Under the pieces are notes generated by a model. It worked only from the letters and a program-made list of their open reading frames with translations. It was not told the origin of the DNA and made no database searches. Both the position numbers and the translations under genes were made by a program. Below, piece by piece: positions 7,356-15,363 of a stretch of DNA of 64,000 bases; position 1 is the stretch's first letter, and each line of letters opens with the position of its first letter. Source of the DNA: a virus; IMG/VR virus record IMGVR_UViG_3300046820_001584, positions 1-64,000 of that record. The stretch is one strand, 5' to 3'.

Positions 7356-7955
7356 TTAAATAGCTGGTATTTTAAGCTCGGTAGAAAGAAAGTTAGAATA
7401 TGAATATCTGTATCCACGCAAAATTTTATTTACTCCGTGGATACAGTTTTCTTCTGCGCTGTGTATAACCATGTCACCTGGGTTTGGAGAATATGTTATA
7501 CCTTGGTTAGAATAGTAAAGCTCTCCTCCTTCTTCAACGCTGTTAAAATAGACAACTAATCCATATTTTGTATCCTGTACTATTTGGTAAGGCTCTCCAT
7601 CTTTTAATAATAAACTTAGTTTTCTTTTTTCAATAAAATCATGATTATCTGAATGCTGTCCCCAGCTATCTCCCTCACGCATAACATTTATAGATGTATT
7701 TGGGTGCAGAGAAAATGAAGACCCAATCAGAGACTTGGCTTTATCTAAAACGTTTTGCAGATCATCAAGTGGCACTGACACTCTATTCTCAAAAGGTGTG
7801 CCGACTAGGTCTGGCTGAAATAACGAGTTGTCTTTTACTTTATTAAAAACTTGAACTAAACTATTAATTTCTTCTTCTTTTAAAAAGTTTTTGTATACAT
7901 ATATGTCAGAGCCTATTTTATCAAAACCCTTTTCTATAAAATATTGATCATTCAT
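7356..7955 (-). CDS. 2OG-Fe(II) oxygenase (prolyl 4-hydroxylase-like)
   Basis: 199 residues. Iron ligands His101 and Asp103 (GQHSDNHDF) and His173 (NCIHGV), with Arg183 positioned to bind 2-oxoglutarate. The core strand YFNSVEEGGELYY replaces the NDDYEGGE seen in the others, so this copy is more diverged. It sits between the two tRNA genes with a good ribosome site (GGAGG, 5 nt spacing). It probably adds a hydroxyl to a peptidyl residue; the substrate is unknown. Confidence 0.85.
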   Translation of the reverse strand: MNDQYFIEKGFDKIGSDIYVYKNFLKEEEINSLVQVFNKVKDNSLFQPDLVGTPFENRVSVPLDDLQNVLDKAKSLIGSSFSLHPNTSINVMREGDSWGQHSDNHDFIEKRKLSLLLKDGEPYQIVQDTKYGLVVYFNSVEEGGELYYSNQGITYSPNPGDMVIHSAEENCIHGVNKILRGYRYSYSNFLSTELKIPAI

Positions 7956-7974
7956 TTTTGCCTCCTATTGTCCG

Positions 7975-8048
7975 TGTGCCAAGTAGGACTTGAACCTACG
8001 ATTACCGAATTATGAGTTCGGGGCTTTAACCAACTAAGCTATTGGCAC
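7975..8048 (-). tRNA. tRNA with CAT anticodon (Met or Ile2)
   Basis: 74-nt cloverleaf. The acceptor GTGCCAA pairs fully with TTGGCAC. The anticodon stem CCGAA/TTCGG encloses loop CTCATAA, giving anticodon CAT. The T arm is GTAGG-TTCAAGT-CCTAC. It lacks the initiator hallmark of three G-C pairs in the anticodon stem, so it is elongator Met or the Ile2 type whose C34 is modified to lysidine to read ATA. Sequence alone does not decide. Confidence 0.9.
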
Positions 8049-8057
8049 CTTAGCTTA

Positions 8058-8085
8058 ATTGTACTATATTACTCTGGGCTGTCAA
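8058..8085 (-). promoter_or_regulatory. Consensus promoter for the tRNA(CAT) transcript
   Basis: On the minus strand TTGACA (8085..8080), a 16-bp spacer and TACAAT (8063..8058). The tRNA begins 10 bases after the -10 box. It overlaps the 3' end of the small gene at 8069, and would drive the tRNA, the oxygenase, the second tRNA and possibly downstream genes. Confidence 0.65.
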
Positions 8086-8305
8086 TAGTAGATTCTACTA
8101 TTTGCTGAACATATTCTGAAAAATGTTTTCTTACGCTTCCAGCTGGCCTTGTTCCAAATGACTTCCATATTCTGGTATATTCAATTACATTATAGTATGT
8201 AGTTGGGCATAAGATTAAATCATTATATAATTTCATTGTAGTTGGTAGCGGAACGTGTTTTGTACAACACTTACATTGTTTTGCTAGCTCTTGGTACTCG
8301 CTCAT
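8069..8305 (-). CDS. Small cysteine-containing hypothetical protein
   Basis: 78 residues, not recognised. The N-terminal cluster CKCC (11-14) and a later Cys33 could bind a metal. A basic stretch (RPAGSVRKHF) suggests nucleic-acid contact. It starts inside the end of the terminase large-subunit gene (4-base overlap, ATGA), so it is coupled to terminase translation. A DNA-packaging accessory or unrelated role cannot be separated. Confidence 0.65.
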   Translation of the reverse strand: MSEYQELAKQCKCCTKHVPLPTTMKLYNDLILCPTTYYNVIEYTRIWKSFGTRPAGSVRKHFSEYVQQIVESTIDSPE

Positions 8306-10104
8306 ATTATCTCCATATTTTCTATTGATCTTGCTAAGCTTTCGGGCATTCTTGGTGCCCTAATCATATTGTATACATTTTCCACTTCGCCATCACTTAC
8401 TGAAAAATCATTATCGTAGCTCATAGACTCATAGTCATGAATTTTTATTTCTTCATCTCTACGCATTCTAGTTCTGCTAATTGAATTATATACCGCTCCG
8501 CATACAGCATCTGCCAAGTCTTTTGAGCCTTTTCTTGGGTGATCCACTTTGTCTCTCATAATTCTTAGCTGAAGAAGTTCGTCTATTAGCAAAGGTATGT
8601 GTGGACCAGAAAGTCTTTCCTCTAAAACAACCATAGCCATATCGTCATAATGCTTTTTGGCGACAGACAGAATCTCTGTATTGATGCCATATTGTTTTAG
8701 TTGTTGCATCATATCATGAGAGTTCCATCTGTCAAAAGTACACATTTTAATATTAAAGCCTCTAGTTCTTAGAGCAAGAATATAATCTTTTACTTCAGAA
8801 AAATCTACAGATTTATCTGGTGTTGGTGTCCAAAATCTAACTGCGTCAATTTCTACAATGGGTGCTGGCTGAGAATATGTATCTGTAACTTTTACCTCTA
8901 CCCATTTATTAACATGACCCATTGCTACGGCACAGTGATCATGCTTTTGAGCTAAATCTACGTGAATAAAATAATCTTTGTCTGGCTCTGGTTTAAACCA
9001 TTCTTCTAGCCTTCCAAAATTATCTACTGCTAAATGAGCTTTATTAAAAGCCTTTTCAATTTTTTCTCTAGATTTAAAGAATGCGTCGACTGCATCAGAA
9101 GGCATGCATGCGAATCTTCCTAGTGCGTCTACTGAATTTTTATGAAATGCAACTGTAAAGTCCGTTATCTTTTTAGTTGGGTTTACTTCCCAGGTTGGTC
9201 TCTTTAATGCAAATACACGTGGGTATACATAAGATACTATGTGGTCTTCTTCCCAAGAAACTTCAAATTCATTTCCTTCTGTATTATCTGGAAGGTCTTG
9301 ATCAAGCTTTAATTTTTCTGTCCTAATTACAGTTTCTTTTTCTGCTATAACTGATTCATAAAACTTCTGTATTGGATCATTTTTGAAGCGTGGGAAAGAT
9401 AGTAGAATGACTTTACCTACATCTGGGAAACGTGAATCAACTGAAGCTCTATACATATCGTAAATAGCATCAGCGGTCTTAGCTTGGTCGTGGCCGCTTG
9501 TATTTTCAGTTGCAAATCCTGAGATTTCATCTAGGATAACAACTAATACGTTATAGCCTTCCCATGCTTCTCTTTCAGAGTGACCAGAATGAACGGTAAT
9601 AGACTTATCAAATTTAATTTCTGATGCTTTGTCAGTGTATTTACCAGCAAACCAAGGTGAGACTTCGATTCTCATCTTAAATCCCTTAAAGAAAACATTG
9701 TTTGCCTGTTGAGCATTTATAGCTATATTAAGTATGTCAATAGCATCTCTTGGAGGCTTGCCGTAATAAGCTGCTGGATCTTTAAGACACAATAGCAAAT
9801 AAACTATGTAGGCCACAGCAATTGTTGAAGAGTAATCTTTTCCAGATCCTTTTCCTAATTGTGCTATTACTTCAACACAAGTTTGCTTGAACATCTTTTG
9901 CCCAAGATCTTCCCCGTAAAGTTTTATAAGAGTAGACTCTTTATATATTTGAGAGCTTCTTGCAATAAGTGTATATTGATTTTCAGATAGTGGAGGCAGA
10001 CCAAGATAGTCTGGGCTGGTTACAAAAGTTTGTAGATCTACTGGACGCTCTTCAAATTCGTCGCCATCTAATATCTCTATAAAATCTGAAAAATCAATAG
10101 ACAT
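8302..10104 (-). CDS. terL: Terminase large subunit
   Basis: 600 residues, typical length. N-terminal ATPase: Walker A QLGKGSGKDY (about 82-91) and Walker B VVILDEIS with Asp192 and the catalytic Glu193. C-terminal RNase H-like nuclease: YFIHVDLAQKHDHC with Asp383, and later Asp residues near LADAVCGAVYN. It powers DNA translocation into the procapsid and cuts the concatemer. It follows the small-subunit candidate with no gap and precedes the small coupled gene. Confidence 0.93.
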   Translation of the reverse strand: MSIDFSDFIEILDGDEFEERPVDLQTFVTSPDYLGLPPLSENQYTLIARSSQIYKESTLIKLYGEDLGQKMFKQTCVEVIAQLGKGSGKDYSSTIAVAYIVYLLLCLKDPAAYYGKPPRDAIDILNIAINAQQANNVFFKGFKMRIEVSPWFAGKYTDKASEIKFDKSITVHSGHSEREAWEGYNVLVVILDEISGFATENTSGHDQAKTADAIYDMYRASVDSRFPDVGKVILLSFPRFKNDPIQKFYESVIAEKETVIRTEKLKLDQDLPDNTEGNEFEVSWEEDHIVSYVYPRVFALKRPTWEVNPTKKITDFTVAFHKNSVDALGRFACMPSDAVDAFFKSREKIEKAFNKAHLAVDNFGRLEEWFKPEPDKDYFIHVDLAQKHDHCAVAMGHVNKWVEVKVTDTYSQPAPIVEIDAVRFWTPTPDKSVDFSEVKDYILALRTRGFNIKMCTFDRWNSHDMMQQLKQYGINTEILSVAKKHYDDMAMVVLEERLSGPHIPLLIDELLQLRIMRDKVDHPRKGSKDLADAVCGAVYNSISRTRMRRDEEIKIHDYESMSYDNDFSVSDGEVENVYNMIRAPRMPESLARSIENMEII

Positions 10105-10635
10105 TTAAGCCTCTTGAGCAATAACGATAGGCTCTACTATACCAGTAATCTGAGATAGCCTTTTGGCAACCTCTATTTTACAGTGGTTACAGCTAGAGGT
10201 TACTTCTTTTAATATACTAACTAGCATCTCTTGCTTTCTTTCGTTTTCCAATATCTGCGATGCTATCTCATTATTTTCTAGTACTCCTACTGCCTGCAAC
10301 ATAGCAATTCTTTTTGACTCTATATCTGCAATTAACTTTAATGTACCAGATTTTACATTGAGTTGACCTTGTGTATCGGCATCTTCTACTGTCTTCCAAG
10401 CCTCTTTGATTAATATGTCGTAGTGTTGATCTGCTCCCATTAAGGCTTCTCTGGCACGATCTCTTACGTTAGTATCATTATGTACAACGGCCTTCCACTC
10501 ATCAATATACTCAAGTACATCTTTTCTAGTCAGTCCAGTTATTGTAGCAATTTGAGTAGCTGAGTTGCCTTTTAGTAACTCTGAAACAACCTTATTCATT
10601 TTGTCAAAGTGGATGGATGGCTCTATTTCTGTCAT
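10105..10635 (-). CDS. Putative terminase small subunit (HTH)
   Basis: 176 residues. Residues about 15-50 form a helix-turn-helix (LLKGNSATQIATITGLTRKD), the rest is largely helical. Its place directly upstream of the large subunit, with ends abutting, supports the DNA-recognition subunit of terminase; sequence alone is not diagnostic. The ATG lies six bases after a TATAAT with a TTGACA -35 (17-bp spacing), so the mRNA appears leaderless. Confidence 0.65.
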   Translation of the reverse strand: MTEIEPSIHFDKMNKVVSELLKGNSATQIATITGLTRKDVLEYIDEWKAVVHNDTNVRDRAREALMGADQHYDILIKEAWKTVEDADTQGQLNVKSGTLKLIADIESKRIAMLQAVGVLENNEIASQILENERKQEMLVSILKEVTSSCNHCKIEVAKRLSQITGIVEPIVIAQEA

Positions 10636-10641
10636 TAAATA

Positions 10642-10670
10642 ATTATACTTCTAGTCAACTAAAATGTCAA
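10642..10670 (-). promoter_or_regulatory. Consensus leaderless promoter for the terminase operon
   Basis: TTGACA (10670..10665), a 17-bp spacer and TATAAT (10647..10642) on the minus strand: a perfect sigma-70-type promoter. Six bases separate the -10 box from ATG 10635. It is the cleanest promoter in the window and overlaps nothing but the stop region of the HTH gene at 10671. Confidence 0.75.
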
Positions 10671-10817
10671 TTAGCGCTTGACTTTTATGCCAAATTTATC
10701 TATGTATCTCTGTATGGTCATTGCCGAAACACCACATTCTTTTGATATCTCAACTATATTCTTTTTTTGAATAATATATCTATTGTAAAGCCAGCCCTTA
10801 TCCTGATAAAGTTTCAT
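10671..10817 (-). CDS. Small helix-turn-helix protein
   Basis: 48 residues from an ATG that overlaps the RuvC-like gene stop as ATGA. The sequence WLYNRYIIQKKNIVEISKEC followed by GVSAMTIQRYIDKFGI is a classic homeodomain-like HTH (helix 2 EISKECG, recognition helix TIQRYI). Similar mini-HTH proteins occur in phages next to HNH nucleases or as stand-alone regulators. It lies immediately before the terminase promoter and could bind there; that is inference. Confidence 0.72.
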   Translation of the reverse strand: MKLYQDKGWLYNRYIIQKKNIVEISKECGVSAMTIQRYIDKFGIKVKR

Positions 10818-11380
10818 CGCTGTGTTAATACCTTGTTAGCATAATGTGCAATACCAAAGCTATCTGCAACATCAAAATCCACCACATTTAAATTATACTT
10901 TTTGTTAAAATAGTCAGCAGTCCTTTGCTTCCTCATATTACGTAATTGGTTTTTATACCAAGAATCTGCGTATCCTGGGTTAGCCAGCCTTATTCCAGCC
11001 TTTTCATCTTTTGTTGGGTTCTTATTACCAACGTATGCCTGCCATGCGGAAGGACTAATGGTTATCACTTTAGCCCCAGTAGACATTAGCTCAGCAATAA
11101 CAACACCGTAAACATAAGATAATTTTATTACAGCATCAGGAGATCTAACAAGCACTGCTCCTTCAACCGCAATATAATCTGCTTTTAATTCTTCTAGCAT
11201 TACGCTCATCTTAATCTTTGCATCGTATATTTTTTCATAAATATCGTTACCAGATAAATTAATTTTGCCCCACTTTAATGGTACGTCATTTTCCATAAGG
11301 CAAAAGGCTATTGAATTTGTAGACGCATCGATCCCCAGAACTTTAGATGCTTTTGTTTTTACTAAGCTAGCCAATGTCAT
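10814..11380 (-). CDS. RuvC-like Holliday junction resolvase
   Basis: 188 residues with an RNase H fold. Acidic catalytic residues are Asp18 (VLGIDAST), Glu73 (YIAVEG) and Asp170/Asp173 (DFDVADSFGIAHY). The family resolves branched DNA during recombination and before packaging. It is coupled to the zinc-finger gene upstream (14-base overlap) and to the small HTH gene downstream, in a recombination cluster with the Cas4-like nuclease and RecA. Confidence 0.85.
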   Translation of the reverse strand: MTLASLVKTKASKVLGIDASTNSIAFCLMENDVPLKWGKINLSGNDIYEKIYDAKIKMSVMLEELKADYIAVEGAVLVRSPDAVIKLSYVYGVVIAELMSTGAKVITISPSAWQAYVGNKNPTKDEKAGIRLANPGYADSWYKNQLRNMRKQRTADYFNKKYNLNVVDFDVADSFGIAHYANKVLTQR

Positions 11381-11645
11381 CTAGTATACCCATTAACTGA
11401 TTTTTATCTTTTATGTGCTTAGACTTTATGCATTTAGCACATACAGTCTCTGAGTTATACCTACTTAAAAAGCTATTGCATGTCTTGCATTTTCTTGGAG
11501 CGCCATTTTTGATTGCTTTTTTTTCATAATACTTTTCCATTATTCTTTTATTTGTTGCAACACGGCAACATTCATCAGAACAATACTTTTGATTGTGAGT
11601 CTTGGCCTCAAATATTTGTCCGCATTTAATGTTTAGGCAGACCAT
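11367..11645 (-). CDS. Double zinc-finger protein
   Basis: 92 residues. The first knuckle has C3 and C8 (CLNIKC) followed by CSDEC at 22-26; the second is CKTC (53-56) followed by CAKC (69-72). Two treble-clef or ribbon-like metal sites with Lys-rich linkers suggest DNA or RNA binding. It lies between the Cas4-like and RuvC-like nuclease genes, with TAATG and 14-base overlaps, so it is probably part of the recombination functions. Confidence 0.72.
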   Translation of the reverse strand: MVCLNIKCGQIFEAKTHNQKYCSDECCRVATNKRIMEKYYEKKAIKNGAPRKCKTCNSFLSRYNSETVCAKCIKSKHIKDKNQLMGILDDIG

Positions 11646-12433
11646 TACTTGGACACCTTCATTAAATCAATTTCAACGGTACCAGGATTAGATCCTTTGG
11701 CCCAACATTCTTTTTTAACAGGGCAGTAGGTGCAAGGTAGCTTGTACTTTGTAGCATTTTCTGGACGTTTAGGCAGGTCTCCTTCTTTAAAGTTATCCCA
11801 GACTTTTCTCATCCATTCAAAAGCATTTTCAATTATTTCTTTATTTTTATCATTCATTGAAATTGGAATGATTAATATTTCTTGAGTATTTTTATTTTCA
11901 TATAAGAAAAAGCCTTCTTTAGCATTCTTTAACTTCATATATGTAAGCAGCTGTAGCATGTGATTAGGTGAAGACTTCATCTCTGCTTGTCTAGTATCCC
12001 AAACTTCTTGCTTAGCCGTCTTAATTTCTCCAATTACGGTCTCGCCATCATACTCCATGATCAAGTCTATGAAGCCACGAATTGGTGGGTACTCATTAAT
12101 AATCTCTTCTTCTTCCGCCTTCCACTCAGGCATAGTTTTAATAAGGTTCTGCAATCTTTCATGAGCCTGTGTGCCCTGAGCCATATTGGCAACGGCAACT
12201 GCATCGTTATCATCAATGAATACTGCGCCAGTAAATGCCATATACCAATATCTTGGACATGTTCCGTGGCCATACCCAAGTGAACTGGGACTAAATGATT
12301 TCTTTGTAGTGTCTCCATCTGGACGCTTAGTGTTTCTGTAAGATTCGTCTAGTAGCTGTGCAAACTTTTCTGGGTCAAAGAAATTACCAGTATGCTTTTT
12401 AAACTTAAGGTTCTTTACAATATCTCTAGCCAT
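11645..12433 (-). CDS. Cas4-like PD-(D/E)XK exonuclease with Fe-S cluster
   Basis: 262 residues. Nuclease core: His91, Asp123 (RGFIDLIME), Glu136-x-Lys138 (IGEIKTAK), then QLLTYM. Four cysteines fit a [4Fe-4S] site: Cys59 (GTCPRYWY) and Cys234, Cys237, Cys243 (CTYCPVKKEC). Such RecB/Cas4 family enzymes process DNA ends. There is no CRISPR array in the window, so a phage recombination role is most likely. Its ATG overlaps the stop of a 25-residue membrane peptide. Confidence 0.87.
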   Translation of the reverse strand: MARDIVKNLKFKKHTGNFFDPEKFAQLLDESYRNTKRPDGDTTKKSFSPSSLGYGHGTCPRYWYMAFTGAVFIDDNDAVAVANMAQGTQAHERLQNLIKTMPEWKAEEEEIINEYPPIRGFIDLIMEYDGETVIGEIKTAKQEVWDTRQAEMKSSPNHMLQLLTYMKLKNAKEGFFLYENKNTQEILIIPISMNDKNKEIIENAFEWMRKVWDNFKEGDLPKRPENATKYKLPCTYCPVKKECWAKGSNPGTVEIDLMKVSK

Positions 12434-12510
12434 TATTTAATGTCCTTCCAGAATGCTATAAGCAAAATTAATACTGGACCAAAGATAATTGAAGCCTGTA
12501 TCCAACTCAT
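12433..12510 (-). CDS. 25-residue single-pass membrane peptide
   Basis: ATG 12510 overlaps the upstream stop as ATGA, and its TAA overlaps the Cas4-like start as TAATG, so both junctions are coupled. Residues 7-20 (SIIFGPVLILLIAF) form one hydrophobic helix followed by the basic WKDIK. No family is recognised. The tight packing argues that it is translated. Confidence 0.55.
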   Translation of the reverse strand: MSWIQASIIFGPVLILLIAFWKDIK

Positions 12511-12845
12511 GAGTTATACCTAACGACATACTTAAGTGCATCTACAAGTTTGTCTATGGACTCCTTTACTGAATAATAAATATTTTTCTTGTTGTTATTG
12601 GCTGTGCCAGCCTTATCTTTAGCAATCGTAGAGTATACAGAAGCAAGTACGGCAAACTTAGTTGACATTGCCTGCAACTCCATAATAAGATAAGGTGCTT
12701 TTGCAGAAGGCACGTCAGGGTTCATAAGAAGCTTGACAACTATAGACAGAGCTTTATCTAAATGTTCATCCTGCATAAATTCATGAAGGTCATTAAACTC
12801 TGTGATATCGCTAATAAGTTCTAGTGTGTTCTTATCATCTGCCAT
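12507..12845 (-). CDS. Hypothetical helical protein
   Basis: 112 residues, mostly predicted helix with an acidic N-terminus, rich in Ala/Leu/Lys. No recognised motif. It lies between two tiny membrane-peptide genes whose reading frames overlap it at both ends, so the three are translated as a unit. Confidence 0.6.
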   Translation of the reverse strand: MADDKNTLELISDITEFNDLHEFMQDEHLDKALSIVVKLLMNPDVPSAKAPYLIMELQAMSTKFAVLASVYSTIAKDKAGTANNNKKNIYYSVKESIDKLVDALKYVVRYNS

Positions 12846-12951
12846 CTTTAATCCTCTTATCTATCTTGTCAACAAAAAGCCCAAGGCCGTATCCCAGGGA
12901 CAAACCAATCAAAAATGCAATAGAAGATACTACTAAGTAATCTTCAATCAT
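12835..12951 (-). CDS. 38-residue single-pass membrane peptide
   Basis: The ATG overlaps the preceding oxygenase stop as ATGA; the TGA lies 11 bases inside the following gene. Residues 5-27 (YLVVSSIAFLIGLSLGYGL and on) are a Gly-rich hydrophobic helix, followed by a charged tail KIDKRIKDGR. A one-pass membrane peptide of this shape could be a holin-like or membrane-anchoring factor; neither is shown. Confidence 0.55.
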   Translation of the reverse strand: MIEDYLVVSSIAFLIGLSLGYGLGLFVDKIDKRIKDGR

Positions 12952-13892
12952 TTATTATCTTCCCATACCTCTACTGTTTTGGGGAAAAATGGAATTCCAT
13001 TCCCGTGCTGTCTTTCATAAACAGAAACTCCTGGCAAGTAAACATCCTTTTGATATAACCCTAAAAGGTCTTCAGTCTCTCTAATGAGATCTTGCATTAC
13101 GTCCCACTGCTCTTTGCCAAACTTTTCTTGTCCTTCTTTATATCTATCTGATCCTGAATGTTGCCACAATAAAAAGTTTCTTATAAGATATTTATCTGTG
13201 CCATAAACTTTTTGAGCAGCATGAAAAAATGGTTTTGAAGAAGGGAATACTATAAGGTCTCCTTGCTTTGGCTTATAGGTTACAATACTGCTATCAAACT
13301 CATTTAAAAATGATATCTCTCCGCCTTCATAATCATCATTTAAATACACTGTCCCAGTTATAATTGATTTTGGACCAGCGGCATCCTTTGAGTTAAAGGC
13401 GTCTAAGTGATACCCAATTGCAAGCTCAAGACCTCTGCCGACAGTATGATCATGCTTTAATATTTCTACTGCGCCCTTAATCCAATAGTCTTTATCTGAC
13501 TCATTAGGAATTGCATCAAATCCTGACCAGTCAGTTACAAACTCTCCAAATACATACTTCCAGTCTTCATAAAAAGACCTGTTTGGGTTAATATGCTTTT
13601 CAATAATTTCTGGCTTAGCCCAATCTTCTATATAATCTTTATATGCAGCTATTAAGTTATTATATATATATTGTTGCAAACCTAGTTGATGTTTTTCTAT
13701 TTCTGATAAAGTGCCACCTCTGCTTGGCTCTAATCTTGTTCTTAATCCTAGTTCATACCATGGCTCCCACTCTTGAAGAATACTTGATGTATTTGAGTCC
13801 TTTAGCATTTGTAATATTTCTGGTGCGTTATCAAAAACACCACGATACAAAACTACAAACGGCATGATTGTTGTTTTATTGTACTGAGTCAT
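12948..13892 (-). CDS. 2OG-Fe(II) oxygenase (prolyl 4-hydroxylase-like)
   Basis: 314 residues, the longest of the set. Catalytic half at about 150-245: His162 and Asp164 (YHLDAF), the strand YLNDDYEGGEISF, GDLIVFPSSKPFFH with His224, and Arg238 (YLIRNF). The extra N-terminal 145 residues and C-terminal 70 residues are not recognised and may define the substrate. It is embedded in the replication region, coupled by ATGA to a small membrane peptide, and overlaps the upstream gene by about 17 bases. Confidence 0.88.
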   Translation of the reverse strand: MTQYNKTTIMPFVVLYRGVFDNAPEILQMLKDSNTSSILQEWEPWYELGLRTRLEPSRGGTLSEIEKHQLGLQQYIYNNLIAAYKDYIEDWAKPEIIEKHINPNRSFYEDWKYVFGEFVTDWSGFDAIPNESDKDYWIKGAVEILKHDHTVGRGLELAIGYHLDAFNSKDAAGPKSIITGTVYLNDDYEGGEISFLNEFDSSIVTYKPKQGDLIVFPSSKPFFHAAQKVYGTDKYLIRNFLLWQHSGSDRYKEGQEKFGKEQWDVMQDLIRETEDLLGLYQKDVYLPGVSVYERQHGNGIPFFPKTVEVWEDNK

Positions 13893-14190
13893 AATTTTCC
13901 TCCCAAAACTTTATTAGTTCCTCTAACACTGACCATTCTATTATACCAAGCCTTACCTTTGAATCTGTACCTATTATTATCTTTAGAAGAGGATGCATGT
14001 CCCTATTTACCTTAAATGTGTCTGTGCATATTTTTGCCCAGACTTCTTTGTTTAAAGTAAACGATTTTGAAGCTTCCTTATAGTCTACCAAAAATTTATT
14101 CCACTGAGCATCACCTTTTTGATAGTCTCCGCGTCCTGAATTTTTTTGTGCTTTGGCACCGTCTCTTTTTATTTCTGATCTTTCAGACAT
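13876..14190 (-). CDS. Putative PD-(D/E)XK-type nuclease or resolvase
   Basis: 104 residues from ATG 14190, which overlaps the upstream stop (TAATG); a start at 14235 would overlap by 46 bases. The sequence SGRGDYQKGDAQWNKFLVDY followed by KEASKSF, then VWAKICTDTF and LLKIIIG, resembles small PD-(D/E)XK endonucleases: an acidic residue, then DYK in place of ExK, then a helix and a beta-strand. A role in recombination fits its position after RecA. The assignment is by pattern only. Confidence 0.5.
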   Translation of the reverse strand: MSERSEIKRDGAKAQKNSGRGDYQKGDAQWNKFLVDYKEASKSFTLNKEVWAKICTDTFKVNRDMHPLLKIIIGTDSKVRLGIIEWSVLEELIKFWEENYDSVQ

Positions 14191-14375
14191 TACTGCACCT
14201 GAAATGAATTTTTGTGTCCAGAAGAACAATCCCAAGACATTTTAAGATTAGCTGTATCCCAAAAAGCACCAACTACGTCTTCATCGCATTCAGCACATGG
14301 CCTTAAGCCATCAACATATTCTAGAGATGCGTCAACAGCAATATCTTTTTTTAAAAATTCATTAAGATCTGGCAT
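14190..14375 (-). CDS. Small zinc-ribbon-like protein
   Basis: 61 residues from ATG 14375, preceded by AGGTG at 6 nt; a GTG three codons upstream is a weaker alternative. Cysteines CAEC plus a later Cys and His (CSSGH) could form a zinc ribbon. Its start lies inside the recA-like gene end (14-base overlap), and its stop overlaps the next gene. No function is recognised. Confidence 0.65.
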   Translation of the reverse strand: MPDLNEFLKKDIAVDASLEYVDGLRPCAECDEDVVGAFWDTANLKMSWDCSSGHKNSFQVQ

Positions 14376-15363
14376 TGATTTCACCTATTAGAGATGCAGC
14401 AACTTCTGGGTTATCCCTAAGATATGCAACTGCTTTTGCTCTACCCTGGAATCGCTCTCCATTAATTGTATACCACGCTCCGCCTTTTTCAATTAGCCCA
14501 TACATCTCAGCAACATCTAGAGATTCTCCTACTTTATCTACCCCTATATGTTCTCCCTGGTAGTAGAAATCGTATTGTCCTGAAAGATTAGGGGGGCCGA
14601 GCTTGTTGTAATCAATAATCCAATTGACTGGCCTGCCAACTCTTTGTTCAATGATCTTGTCACCGACTGCAACACCCGCTTTAATAGCATTAGCTTCAGC
14701 CTCCGAAGACCATAGCTTAATGACTGTGGAAGAGAAGAACTTAACTGCCATTCCTCCTGTCGGAATGTGGGAGGCATGCATAGATCCAAATTGATTTCTT
14801 TGCTGTGAGATGAGAACCAGTAGTGTATTTTTGTTTGCATAATTTAACATCTTGACTGCATGAGTCATATCCTTTGCTTCTGCTCCGATTTGCTTGGTAT
14901 CTTGCAAATCTTTCATTTCGTTTCCATCTTTTTCAAAATATATACCAGGTAGCAAAGCTGAGATTGAGTCAACAACAATTACATCAACTCCAGCCTCCAT
15001 TAACTTTACTCCAACATCAACCATATCGTTAACTGTTTTAGCCTGTGAATAAATAAGAGAAGATGAATCTACTCCAAGCTGTTCTGCCCAACTTTGATCG
15101 TAAGATGATTCGGCATCAATCCAAGCGCATGTCTTTCCTTCTTGTTGAGCTAAGGCTATCATTTGTAAACAGAAAGAAGATTTGCCAGCAGATTTATTAC
15201 CCCAAACTAAAACTTGTCTGCCGTATCCAAGCCCACCCTTTAAAGCAACATTTAGTCCTATGCTTGGAGTAAGCTGTTTTGAAACTTCAACATTTTGTGC
15301 AGACTGAACTCTAGCACGTGTCTTGGGATCTAGTTTAGAAAGTATTGTGTCTATTGATATCAT
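14362..15363 (-). CDS. recA: RecA-like recombinase
   Basis: 333 residues. Walker A GNKSAGKSS (55-63), a WIDAESSYD strand with the catalytic Glu near 85, Walker B VIVVDSIS (Asp132), and a loop-2 region SQQRNQFGSMH ... IPTGGMAVKFF. It carries out strand exchange in recombination and repair. It is shorter than bacterial RecA mainly at the ends and lacks an obvious acidic tail. It is coupled to the upstream gene (TAATG) and downstream to the zinc-ribbon gene. Confidence 0.88.
   Translation of the reverse strand: MISIDTILSKLDPKTRARVQSAQNVEVSKQLTPSIGLNVALKGGLGYGRQVLVWGNKSAGKSSFCLQMIALAQQEGKTCAWIDAESSYDQSWAEQLGVDSSSLIYSQAKTVNDMVDVGVKLMEAGVDVIVVDSISALLPGIYFEKDGNEMKDLQDTKQIGAEAKDMTHAVKMLNYANKNTLLVLISQQRNQFGSMHASHIPTGGMAVKFFSSTVIKLWSSEAEANAIKAGVAVGDKIIEQRVGRPVNWIIDYNKLGPPNLSGQYDFYYQGEHIGVDKVGESLDVAEMYGLIEKGGAWYTINGERFQGRAKAVAYLRDNPEVAASLIGEINARS

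Noticed and set aside
11645-12433. CRISPR-associated interpretation of the Cas4-like nuclease
   Set aside because: No CRISPR repeats, Cas1 or Cas2 in the window; RecB-family nucleases of this kind are common in phage recombination modules.
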